DNA from: CAWAXW01 sp963786155
GTDB lineage: Bacteria > Actinomycetota > CADDZG01 > WHSQ01
DNA: 64,000 nt
NCBI GenBank assembly: GCA_963786155.1
Contig: CAWAXW010000006.1
Location: 992,001-1,056,000 of the forward strand
Reading direction: 5' to 3'
The first letter of the stretch is position 1, and every line of letters starts with the position of its first letter. Shown one piece after another: positions 38,282 through 46,190 of this stretch. The notes under the pieces are model-generated. The model saw nothing but the letters and a program-made list of their open reading frames with translations. It was not told where the DNA came from and did no database searches. Position numbers and translations under genes: made by a program.

Positions 38282-40307
38282 GTGGTCGACCCGGACCCCC
38301 GTGTCGAAGAAGAGTTCGACGCAGGCACCCGCCAGCTTGCGGTCGCCGGCCTCCTGAGGCAGGTCAGCAACGGGCTGGCCTCCTACCGGCTTTATCCCGG
38401 CGACTGGGAGCAGCCCGCCTTCCTTGCGGCCGTGGAACGCGTGCGCGCGGCCGCCGAAGAGGCGCTCGTTACCGGAACCGTGGTTGTCGAGATACAGGGT
38501 GATCGCTTCTTCACATCGGACGGCCCGCTCCCGGCCGACGATTCGCTCGTTCGTTTGGCGCTCGCCTGCTACGAGCGGCGGATGAACATCCTGAGAGTGC
38601 GCGCGGCACCCGAGCCGTATGAGCTGGCCGCGTTCTACGACATCCTCGTGACGAGGCGCGACGAGATCGAGTCGCCTCAACAAGTAGAGGAGTCCCTGCG
38701 CGACGCTCGCGTCGTGTCGATCGCTCTCGGCAAGGTCGAGTTGATGCCGGTCGAGACCGCGCTCGGCGACCGGCTCACCGAAGAACAGGCCGAGTTCTGG
38801 GACGTGCTCGAACGGGGTGAGGACGTCGAAGCCGGAGGCGACCCTCTCGAGGAAGCCAGTGCCCTCTACAGTCGCTTCCGCGGGCTGGTTGCCGCACTTC
38901 CCTCGGAGTTCACGGACGATCCCGAGCTCTACCGGCGCATGCAGGGTCTGGTTGAACGTCTTCCCCGGGACACGCGCAAGGCCTTGGCCTCGCAGTTGAT
39001 GGATCGGATGGACGATGAGCCGGTAGCCGAGCGGATCATCAACACCATGACCGATGCCGACCTGGCTCGCACGATCGCCGACATGTCCTCCGAGGGCGAA
39101 GAGGCACTTGGGGTCGCAAGCAACCTAGTGGCCTCGGGCTTCCGTCAACGGGACCTCGTGGACCTAACGCAGGCGATCGTCATGGGGCAACAGGAATCGG
39201 GCACGATCCTTGCCGGGGCCGGTGCGAACGCTCCAACAAAGGACGTGGGCGAGGTTGCTGGTGAACTCGGCGTCGCGTCCGAGGATGACCAAGCTCAGCG
39301 CGAAACGGTCATGGAGACGGTTTCCGACATCATGGCCCAGCGTCTGCGCGATACCGAGCAAGAGGACTCCGGATCCATCAAAAGCGACTTCCCCACGACT
39401 TTCGATCAACTCATGGATATGGGAGAGGCAACGTTCCAGGATTACCTTGCCCTCGACGACGATATGGAGCGTCTCGAGCAGGTCCTTGACGTGTGGGCCC
39501 AAGAGGCGAGGGACGCGCTTTCCGCGCGGGAGTACGATCGTGCCGCTCGCTTGGTGAACGCCGCCGAGCATGCCCGCATCCGGATCGCGGCGCTCGATCC
39601 GGAACGAGAGCAGCTCTTCTTGACGTATCGACGAAGAGTGCTCGACATCTCGCTTCTTTCCGATCTCGTCGGCTCGAGTCACAACCAGGCATTCACCCCG
39701 CTCCTGGCCGCGTTCGGTCCCGCAGGGGTCGAGGCGATGATGGATCTGCTCGCCGAGGAGCAGGATCGAAGCCGCCGGGCCGCACTTGTTAGCGCCATCT
39801 CCGACATGGCGAAGGAGTACAAGCCGGTGATCGTGGCGCGATTGAGCGACCCCCGGTGGTACGTGGTTCGCAACGCGGTCGTGATCCTGCGTCAGTCCGG
39901 GGCCGGAGGTGAGTTCTTGGCCGATTTCGAGAAGGCTGCCAAGCACGACCATCCCGCCGTACGGCGAGAAGCCATCCGCGGGCTTGTCGTTGCCGCCGGA
40001 CCGGATGTCTCCCGCCATCTCCGGCGGCTTTTGAGCCGATCCCGACGCGAGCGTGCGGCATCTAGCAGTCAGCACTTTGGGGGGCATCAAGAACAGAACG
40101 GCCATGGCGGCCCTCGGCGATGTCGCTCGCACCTCTAAGGATCTTGATCTGCGAAGGCGAGCGATCGACGAGCTTGGCCGGCAACCCTCGAGCGATGCCT
40201 TCCAGCAACTCCAGCGCCTGGCCTCGTTCAATTCGAGACCGAGGCTCCCGCGTTCCCTGCGCCGTTTGGCCAAAGAGCGGGCACGGTCGATGAAGGGGGA
40301 ACGTTGA
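38282..40307 (+). CDS. HEAT-repeat protein with LYPG-type N-terminal domain, one frameshift
   Basis: About 675 residues, cytosolic, function unknown. Residues 20-160 form an alpha/beta domain (SNGLASYRLYPGDWEQPAFL, TVVVEIQGDRFF) resembling the N-terminus of the next gene. The middle is helical and acidic. Residues from about 480 are HEAT-like repeats (GVEAMMDLLAEEQDRSRRAA, LVSAISDMAKEYKPVIVARL, WYVVRNAVVILRQSG). The frame breaks near 40035 (extra C); it resumes as DPDASVRHLAVSTLGGIKNR, then RRRAIDELGRQPS to 40307. GTG 38282 follows AGGAGGA. Overlaps the HD-GYP gene by four bases, so a joint scaffold/signalling role is likely. Confidence 0.8.
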
Positions 40308-41851
40308 ACACTCCGAGCGGACGAGCGATCGACCATGTTCGCCGGGTACTGGCGTCGCTCGGCTCGGCGCTTCAGACATACGCGCTGTACCCGGGCAACC
40401 ATCCGAGCCGAGGCGAGGCCGTGCATGAAACGGTCGAGCACGTCAACGACCTCATCTACGAGATGGAAGAACCGCCGGTCTTGTTCATCACCCGGCACAG
40501 CTTCTATCTCGGCTCGGCACTTCTCGCGCGTGAATCACTCACGCTCTCTCGTTTGATCAAGGCTTGCGAGACGGCCGAGGTCGAGGCCGTCGAGTTCTTC
40601 TCCGGGATCGCCGAGAGCGATATCGATGCCCTGGTCAGGATCTTGTTGAAGGAAGAGCCGCCGAACATCCAACTTCCAGGCATAGCCGTTAACCGCGTCC
40701 GCCCCATGCTCGGCCGCCAGGACGAGAGGGAGAGGCAGATCTCCGAGATGCTGCTGACTTACGCATCTGGAATCGAGCTGGTGAGACAGGAGTCGGCTCG
40801 TATCGCAGCCGGACGCGAGGTCGACCTCGATGCCACGCGAGCGATCGTCGAACAGCTCGCCGACGAGGTCGCGCAGGACCCTCGACAGGCGCTGCTGGTG
40901 TCGACCGTGAAGTCATACGACGACTACACCTACTACCACATGATGAATGTCTGCTTGCTGTCGATCGCGATGGGATGGGCGATCGGACTGCACCGCGATC
41001 AGGTGATCCTGCTCGGCATCGGCGGGTTGTTGCACGACGTGGGCAAGGTGAAGGTTCCGAAGGAGATCCTCCAACACGCGGGACCACTGTCCGAAGAAGG
41101 CTGGCGGATGATCCAGCGTCACCCCGTCGAGGGGGCCGGGATGATGTTCGTCACAACGCGCGAGTTGTTCCACCCCGCGGCGAGCATCATCCTCGAGCAT
41201 CACTCGGCGTTCGACCTCAGCGGCTATCCGGCACTCTCCGGCAGGCCGAGGCCTTCGCTCCCGGCCCGCATCGTGGCGGTCGCGGACTCTTTTGATGCGG
41301 TCACTACCAAGAGGCCCTACCGCCAGGCGGAGGATCGCCGTCAGGCTCTCAACATCCTTCAGGCGAGCTCGGGGACGGGCTACGACCCGCGCGTCGTGCG
41401 AGCGTTCGCGCGGCTGCTGGGTCTCTATCCGATCGGGTCTCTCGTCGAGCTGGCGAGCGGCGAAGTCGGGATTGTCGAGCGAAACCACGACGACCTGCTG
41501 GCGCACCCCATTGTCCGTCTGCTGCTCGATCCGCAAGGAACCCCCATGGAACCGGTAGAGCTTGATCTAAGCGAGAGATCGAACGGCGGCTACAAATGGT
41601 CGGTGGCGCGGAGTCTTGTCCCCGACGAACTAGGCGTCGACATGGCCGCCCTCGTGAAGACGAACACGCTCAACACCGGAGGCGGCCCCTTGGACGACGA
41701 AGGAGAGGCGGGACTCCACCACGAACCCTCCTACGGCGAACGCCCCCCACCGAACTACGTCAACACGCACGCCGAACCCCACACCCACCCACATCCCCAC
41801 GAGCCCGTCCGCTACGACCCCGACGTAGCCCCCCCATTCCCCAAAGAGTGA
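40304..41851 (+). CDS. HD-GYP phosphohydrolase with LYPG-type N-terminal domain and His-rich tail
   Basis: 515 residues, TTG start in TTGA overlap. Residues 1-130 (GSALQTYALYPGNHPSRGEA, PVLFITRHSFYLGSALLARE) match the first domain of the HEAT protein in pattern. HD-GYP domain about 205-370: YHMMNV, GGLLHDVGKVKVPKEIL, HHSAFDLSGYP, ADSFDAVTTKRPYRQA. HD-GYP proteins hydrolyse cyclic di-GMP; the consensus HHExxDGxGYP is altered here (Glu to Ser, Gly to Leu), so activity is uncertain. The C-terminus HAEPHTHPHPHEP could bind metal. No receiver domain, so input probably comes through the N-terminal domain or the HEAT partner. Confidence 0.85.
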   Translation: MNTPSGRAIDHVRRVLASLGSALQTYALYPGNHPSRGEAVHETVEHVNDLIYEMEEPPVLFITRHSFYLGSALLARESLTLSRLIKACETAEVEAVEFFSGIAESDIDALVRILLKEEPPNIQLPGIAVNRVRPMLGRQDERERQISEMLLTYASGIELVRQESARIAAGREVDLDATRAIVEQLADEVAQDPRQALLVSTVKSYDDYTYYHMMNVCLLSIAMGWAIGLHRDQVILLGIGGLLHDVGKVKVPKEILQHAGPLSEEGWRMIQRHPVEGAGMMFVTTRELFHPAASIILEHHSAFDLSGYPALSGRPRPSLPARIVAVADSFDAVTTKRPYRQAEDRRQALNILQASSGTGYDPRVVRAFARLLGLYPIGSLVELASGEVGIVERNHDDLLAHPIVRLLLDPQGTPMEPVELDLSERSNGGYKWSVARSLVPDELGVDMAALVKTNTLNTGGGPLDDEGEAGLHHEPSYGERPPPNYVNTHAEPHTHPHPHEPVRYDPDVAPPFPKE

Positions 41852-41864
41852 AGCGGCTGCGCCC

Positions 41865-42833
41865 TTAGGCGCTGCGGGACAGTACGTCCCGGAGTTGGGC
41901 TGGGCTTACGTTGCCTCCGGTGCACATCAGTACGGTCTTCTTGTTCTTGATCAAGTCGGGGTAGCGGAGGGCGGCGGCAAGGGGGGACGCGCCCGCGGCT
42001 TCGACGAGGTTCTTCGTCTTCTCGATCATCATCACCATGGCGGCCCGAAGGTCGTCGTCCGACACGAGCACGAAGTCGTCGAGCAGGGCCCACATGATGC
42101 GCTGGGGCAATTCGAAGGCCGAGCGGGTGGCGAGTCCCTCGGCGAACGTGTTCATCTCGTCCACCTGGAGCGAGCGTGCCTTCCAGGTCTTGTAGGCGGC
42201 CGGTGCCGCGTCGGACTGGACGCCGATGACTTTGATGTCTTCGTTCGTGGACTTGGCTGCGATGCAGGCACCGGCGGCTCCGCTCCCGCCGCCTATCGGC
42301 ACCAGGATCACCTCTATGTCGGGTGCCTCCTCCAGGATCTCGAGGGTGGCGGTCCCGACCCCGGCTATCAGTAGCGGCTCGTTGCCGCTGTGGACGTATC
42401 GGTAGCCCTTCTCCTCGGCCATCGTCTCGCAGTGCTCGCGCGCGGCATCGAAATCGCGGCCCTGTTGGATCACCGTTGCGCCCATGGCCTCCATCGAGGC
42501 CACCTTCACGGGATTGGCGCCCTCGGGCGCGCAGATGATGGCCGGCACATCGAAGAGCTTGGCCGCGTAGGCGACCGATTGGCCGTGGTTGCCGGTTGAT
42601 GCGCCGATCACACCGCGGGAGCGTTCTTCCTCACCGAGCTGTGACATCAGGTTCACGCCGCCGCGCACCTTGAAGGCGCCGGTCGGCTGATGGTTCTCGT
42701 GCTTCACGAGCGTCGTCGTCCCGAGCGCCTCGTCGAGCACCGGGTAGCTGTGAAGCGCAGTCGGTTGCAGGTAAGGCGCGATCTGGGTGCGGGCTCTGCG
42801 CACGTCGGCCAGGGTCGGGATCTGGAGACTCAC
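41865..42833 (-). CDS. Threonine ammonia-lyase / serine-threonine dehydratase
   Basis: PLP enzyme, 322 residues. PTGAFKVRGGVNLM carries the Schiff-base Lys (usual GSFKxRGA), ASTGNHGQSVAYAAKL binds substrate, and IGGGSGAAGACI is the phosphate-binding glycine loop. Lacks the ACT regulatory domain, so it resembles catabolic TdcB-type enzymes or serine racemase rather than biosynthetic IlvA. GTG 42833 overlaps the upstream gene by four bases. Confidence 0.88.
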   Translation of the reverse strand: MSLQIPTLADVRRARTQIAPYLQPTALHSYPVLDEALGTTTLVKHENHQPTGAFKVRGGVNLMSQLGEEERSRGVIGASTGNHGQSVAYAAKLFDVPAIICAPEGANPVKVASMEAMGATVIQQGRDFDAAREHCETMAEEKGYRYVHSGNEPLLIAGVGTATLEILEEAPDIEVILVPIGGGSGAAGACIAAKSTNEDIKVIGVQSDAAPAAYKTWKARSLQVDEMNTFAEGLATRSAFELPQRIMWALLDDFVLVSDDDLRAAMVMMIEKTKNLVEAAGASPLAAALRYPDLIKNKKTVLMCTGGNVSPAQLRDVLSRSA

Positions 42834-43305
42834 CCTCGCCAGCCTTTGAACTTCTCGACCAGGTCGGCGCCTCCGCGCGGGGGTCTTTTGGCTGCGTCCA
42901 CGACGCTTGTTTCTTCTCGTTCTCGAGCACGACCCACTCGTAGCCGTAGGTCCGAGGCCCGGCCCAGAAGGGCTCGATCCAGGTCTCGGTCACGAGGCTT
43001 GCAACGGCTGCATAACCGAACTTCGGGCGGCCTTTCCAGAAGTCGACCACCGAGTGGAGCGTGGAACCGCGAGTCCGGGCCCTGATCTCGTTGATCGCCG
43101 AGAACTCGCCGATCCAGCACAGCTCGATGCGCGCCTTCGCCACCATTAAGCCACCATGCAACTGGACCCACACGCGATCGCCGGGGAAGGCACCCTGCTT
43201 GTGCGCCGGCCCCGGTCGGTCCCGCGTTTCGACGGCGTAGCCCAAGGCCGGCGACTTAGGCGATCCCTGAAGATGCTCGAGCTTCCTGACGATGACGTGG
43301 TCCAT
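42830..43305 (-). CDS. ASCH/PUA-like domain protein, one frameshift
   Basis: About 158 residues after repair. GDRVWVQLHGGLMVAKARIE resembles the strand-rich core of ASCH/PUA-like folds, which bind RNA or modified nucleotides; ARTRGSTLHSVVDFWKGRPK and TYGYEWVVLENEKK follow. The frame breaks near 42905-42915 and ends with ADLVEKFKGWRG at 42830. Assignment is by pattern only. TAATAT ends seven bases before ATG 43305 and no ribosome site is seen. Cotranscribed with the dehydratase gene. Confidence 0.6.
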
Positions 43306-43322
43306 GGCTCCGATATTACGAA

Positions 43323-43350
43323 GAACCCCGCGCCTTGCGACGCGAGGTTC
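43323..43350 (-). terminator. Intrinsic terminator after the membrane cupredoxin gene
   Basis: Minus-strand hairpin GAACCTCGCG / CGCGGGGTTC (ten pairs, one mismatch, eight-base loop) followed by TTCGTAATAT. It lies in the 61-base gap after the cupredoxin gene. Confidence 0.6.
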
Positions 43351-43366
43351 CCGGAGGAGTTCGTGT

Positions 43367-43954
43367 TTAGAGCTGTGGTGCGGGTTCGGCTCGCTTGCGT
43401 GTCCTGAAGAACGACGCGATCCCTCCGAGCCCGATCAAGACCGCGAGCCCGACCGCCAGATAGAGCGGGACCGCCGAGCCCTCATCCGTCTCTGGCGCGG
43501 TTGTTCCGGAGACGGGTTCGGCATCCGGGGCCACCGGTGCGATCGCACCAGCAGCCGCGCCTCCACTGCCGAATCCGTCTCCAACCACAACGGCTCCGAC
43601 CATTCCTGGGTGATAGGCGCAGAAGTAGGGGAACGTCCCTTCCTCGTCGAAGCGGTAGCTCACCTCGTCGTTGTAGCGGAGCTCGCCGAAAGTACCGAAG
43701 ACGTTGGCCACCCCACTGACGGTGTGGGGAAACCGGTCCTTGCTGCGCCAGGTCACGGTGTCGCCGGCGTTCACCCGAACCACGTTGGCGACGAAACAGT
43801 TGTCCTTCAATACAACAGTGGTCGCCTGCTCATCGGAAAAGGCGACCTCCCCATGGGGGCCGAAACACGCGTGCCCACCTCCACCGGCAACGGCGGCTTG
43901 TGGGAGGAGCAGGGCGGCGAACATGGCCGCGACTACGGCGATACGACGAAGCAT
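43367..43954 (-). CDS. Membrane-anchored cupredoxin (plastocyanin-like)
   Basis: 195 residues. Signal peptide LLLPQAAVAG; cupredoxin domain about 30-125 with type-1 copper ligands His in FPHTVSG and Cys, His, Met in FPYFCAYHPGMVG. A Gly/Ala/Pro linker follows, then one membrane helix (LYLAVGLAVLIGLGGIASFF) and a short basic tail, so the domain is held outside the membrane by its C-terminus. Probable electron carrier or copper-binding protein; partner unknown. ATG 43954 has AAAGGAGAGG upstream. Confidence 0.85.
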   Translation of the reverse strand: MLRRIAVVAAMFAALLLPQAAVAGGGGHACFGPHGEVAFSDEQATTVVLKDNCFVANVVRVNAGDTVTWRSKDRFPHTVSGVANVFGTFGELRYNDEVSYRFDEEGTFPYFCAYHPGMVGAVVVGDGFGSGGAAAGAIAPVAPDAEPVSGTTAPETDEGSAVPLYLAVGLAVLIGLGGIASFFRTRKRAEPAPQL

Positions 43955-44016
43955 GAACCTCTCCTTTGTCGTCCGGTCTCCACCCCTTTACACCGGCCAC
44001 CCGGAGTCGGTTCCCT

Positions 44017-44753
44017 CTACAGCGAGCGAGCGATCTCCAGGGCCTCCGCCTTGGTCAGCTCGCCCTCGAGCCTGAAGGTGATGCCCTCGCTGGTCCAGAC
44101 GAGCGTGTTGCCGGCGAGGCGCGACTCGCTTTCGTAGACGTCTCCTTCGGGGGACGTGAACAGCAGATTGTGCTCCCCGCCGACCCAATAGCCCGGCTCG
44201 CCGTCGATGGTGACCGGCTCGATCGGTATCCCCATCTGCACCTGCTTGTCGACGAGGCCGATGTCGACCTCGGCTAGGAACTGGCTCAGCAGGAGCTCGG
44301 GTTCGTCGGGCTCGCCGTAGACGAATGTCACGACGTCGGCTTGGGGGAAATCGGCGATGTAGACGCCGTCGGGTTCGCCGAGAGCAACGGGAGTGCGCAA
44401 CTCGAAGGGGACGCTGAGCTCGGCTTCCAGCAACGTCACCGGCGTGCCGAGATCGAGGTCGCCCGAAGGTGATGGAAGGTCCCTCGTGTCCCGCTTCACC
44501 TTTATCTCGATCCCCCCGACCCCGAGGAAGTCGGCCACGGCCTCCCGCGCGGCGGGATCACGATGACTCCTGCAACCAGAAGGGCGGCGACGCCGATCGC
44601 GATCGCAGGCCATGGCCGCGGCCGGACGATCCGGCGGGGCGCCTCGGCTATCCCGCTTCGCACAACGGCGACCAGGTCGGGAGTATCGGGGTAGTCGATC
44701 TCTGTCGCGAGGGCACGCAGCCGCATCTCCAGGTCGGTCGCTCCGACGCTCAT
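44017..44753 (-). CDS. Putative membrane anti-sigma factor, one frameshift
   Basis: About 245 residues when repaired. N-terminal 50 residues soluble (VGATDLEMRLRALATEIDYP), one membrane helix WPAIAIGVAALLVAGVIVIP, then an extracytoplasmic domain: AREAVADFLGVGGIEIKVKR, VALGEPDGVYIADFPQADVV and YWVGGEHNLLFTSPEGDVYE. The frame breaks near 44555. The start overlaps the ECF sigma gene by four bases, the classical arrangement for sigma and its membrane-bound inhibitor. No zinc-binding HxxxCxxC motif is seen, so this is an unusual anti-sigma class. Confidence 0.7.
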
Positions 44754-45325
44754 TCGGTCACCTCCCCGGGCAGGAGGTCGCGCAAGCGCCCCAAGGCGCG
44801 CGACAAGCGGGATTTGACCGTGCCGCGGCGGATGCCGAGCGTCTCCGCAGTTTCCGCTTCGGAAAGCTCGAAGAGATAGCGGAGGGCGATGACGAGCCTG
44901 TCCTTGTCGTCGAGCTTGTTGAGCGCATCGAGCAAAGCCCGGCGAGGCTCGCCGGCGAGGACCGCCGCCTCCGGCGATGGGGCCGCATCGCGGCGACGGT
45001 CGCTCGCCAGACGGAGCTCGAGCCCGGCTCGCCTTCCGGCAGACCGGCGTGCGTTGAGCGCCTCATTAGTGACGATCTTGAGCAGCCACGGACGGAAAGG
45101 CGCGCCTTCGCGGAAGCGATGCATCGACGCGTGGGCCTTGATGAATGCGCTCTGGGCGGCATCCTCTGCTTCCGCCGCCGAGCGCGTGACAACGAACGCG
45201 GTTCGAAACGCGATGTCCTGGTACCTCCTGACGAGCTCATCGAACGCATCGAGCTCGCCGTTGCGAGCTCGCTCGATGAGCCCCTGCTCTTCGTCCAGTG
45301 GTCGGCCCTCCACTGTTCCTTTCAC
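44750..45325 (-). CDS. ECF-family RNA polymerase sigma factor
   Basis: 191 residues. Region 2: FDELVRRYQDIAFRTAFVVT, SAAEAEDAAQSAFIKAHASM, FRPWLLKIVTNEALNARR. Region 4: LDALNKLDDKDRLVIALRYL, SEAETAETLGIRRGTVKSRL. No C-terminal extension. GTG 45325 or GTG 45313 (after AAAGGAACA) are possible starts. Probably controlled by the overlapping membrane anti-sigma protein; targets unknown. Confidence 0.88.
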   Translation of the reverse strand: MKGTVEGRPLDEEQGLIERARNGELDAFDELVRRYQDIAFRTAFVVTRSAAEAEDAAQSAFIKAHASMHRFREGAPFRPWLLKIVTNEALNARRSAGRRAGLELRLASDRRRDAAPSPEAAVLAGEPRRALLDALNKLDDKDRLVIALRYLFELSEAETAETLGIRRGTVKSRLSRALGRLRDLLPGEVTE

Positions 45326-45441
45326 CCCATTACACCTGTGAGCGCCCCAGGGTTCCCGGCGCTCCGGGCCTCCTGGGGCGGCAGGACACAGCGGGATTCC
45401 GCCGAATCATCCAGGAGGAACTAACGCACTAGGAGGCTGAG

Positions 45442-46146
45442 ATGAAATCGGTTGTAGGCGTGCTGGTAGCGGGGTTGCTCGTGTTCGCGGCGGTCGGTCC
45501 GGCCGGAGCGAAGGCGGCTCCCAAGGCGACCCAGGTGTTCGAAGACCCCGCAGGCGATGCTGGGAACAACGCGGCTGGGCCGCACCCAGGCGCGGCCGAG
45601 GCGGGTTTCGACCTGATCAAAGGCGAGATCGTCAAAGAGGGCAAAGACTCACTCAAATTCACCGTCACTCACGCGTCTATGCCTCCGACCGGTCCGCCCG
45701 GAGAGAAGTTCCGCCTGATCTGGGGGATCGGGGTCGACACCGTCCAGTACGAGATGACGATCAAGAGTCTGGACGTGGGCGAGCCGGACGTCGTCGCTTC
45801 GGCGATGGGGCAGGACCCCGTCGGCGAGGAACGCGTCGGACAGGTCTACCAAGGGGTGGCTCGCCTCGAGGAGTGCGGGTTCGTCACGACGGGCATCAAC
45901 TGGGCGATGTGCGACACCATCGCCTACTACGACGCAGTCTTCGATCCCGCCACGGCCACGGCTTCGTGGGTCATCGACATGAAGACCCTCGGGGCCAAGA
46001 AGGGAACCGTCATCGCAGGCGGCGGGGGTGGACGTGCCACGACCGGCTGCGTGATCTGCTGGGTCCCGCAGTACCAGGAGAGGTCGTTGACTCCGCAGTC
46101 GATGATCGACTCCGCCGTCCAGACCCTCTCATACACGGTCAAGTAA
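45442..46146 (+). CDS. Secreted protein of unknown function
   Basis: 234 residues. ATG 45442 after AGGAGG. Signal peptide VVGVLVAGLLVFAAVGPAGA. The mature part has FEDPAGDAGNN, a likely calcium-binding acidic segment, and alternating beta strands (SLKFTVTHASMPPTGPPGEK, FRLIWGIGVDTVQYEMTIKS). Three to four cysteines. Divergent from the ECF sigma gene by about 117 bases, so it is a candidate target, but no promoter pair is recognisable. No family recognised. Confidence 0.7.
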   Translation: MKSVVGVLVAGLLVFAAVGPAGAKAAPKATQVFEDPAGDAGNNAAGPHPGAAEAGFDLIKGEIVKEGKDSLKFTVTHASMPPTGPPGEKFRLIWGIGVDTVQYEMTIKSLDVGEPDVVASAMGQDPVGEERVGQVYQGVARLEECGFVTTGINWAMCDTIAYYDAVFDPATATASWVIDMKTLGAKKGTVIAGGGGGRATTGCVICWVPQYQERSLTPQSMIDSAVQTLSYTVK

Positions 46147-46160
46147 CCGACTAAGTCTTC

Positions 46161-46190
46161 GATCACGCCCCCTAAGCTGGGGGCGTGATC
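46161..46190 (+). promoter_or_regulatory. Perfect 12-bp palindrome enclosing the start codon of the ABC-F gene
   Basis: GATCACGCCCCC-taagct-GGGGGCGTGATC. The right arm contains the GTG start (46185-46187) and its preceding G-run. The loop TAAGCT ends six bases before the start, like the TANNNT elements at other leaderless starts here. It may be an operator over the -10, an RNA hairpin controlling translation, or the terminator of the upstream gene, though no T-run follows. Confidence 0.65.
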
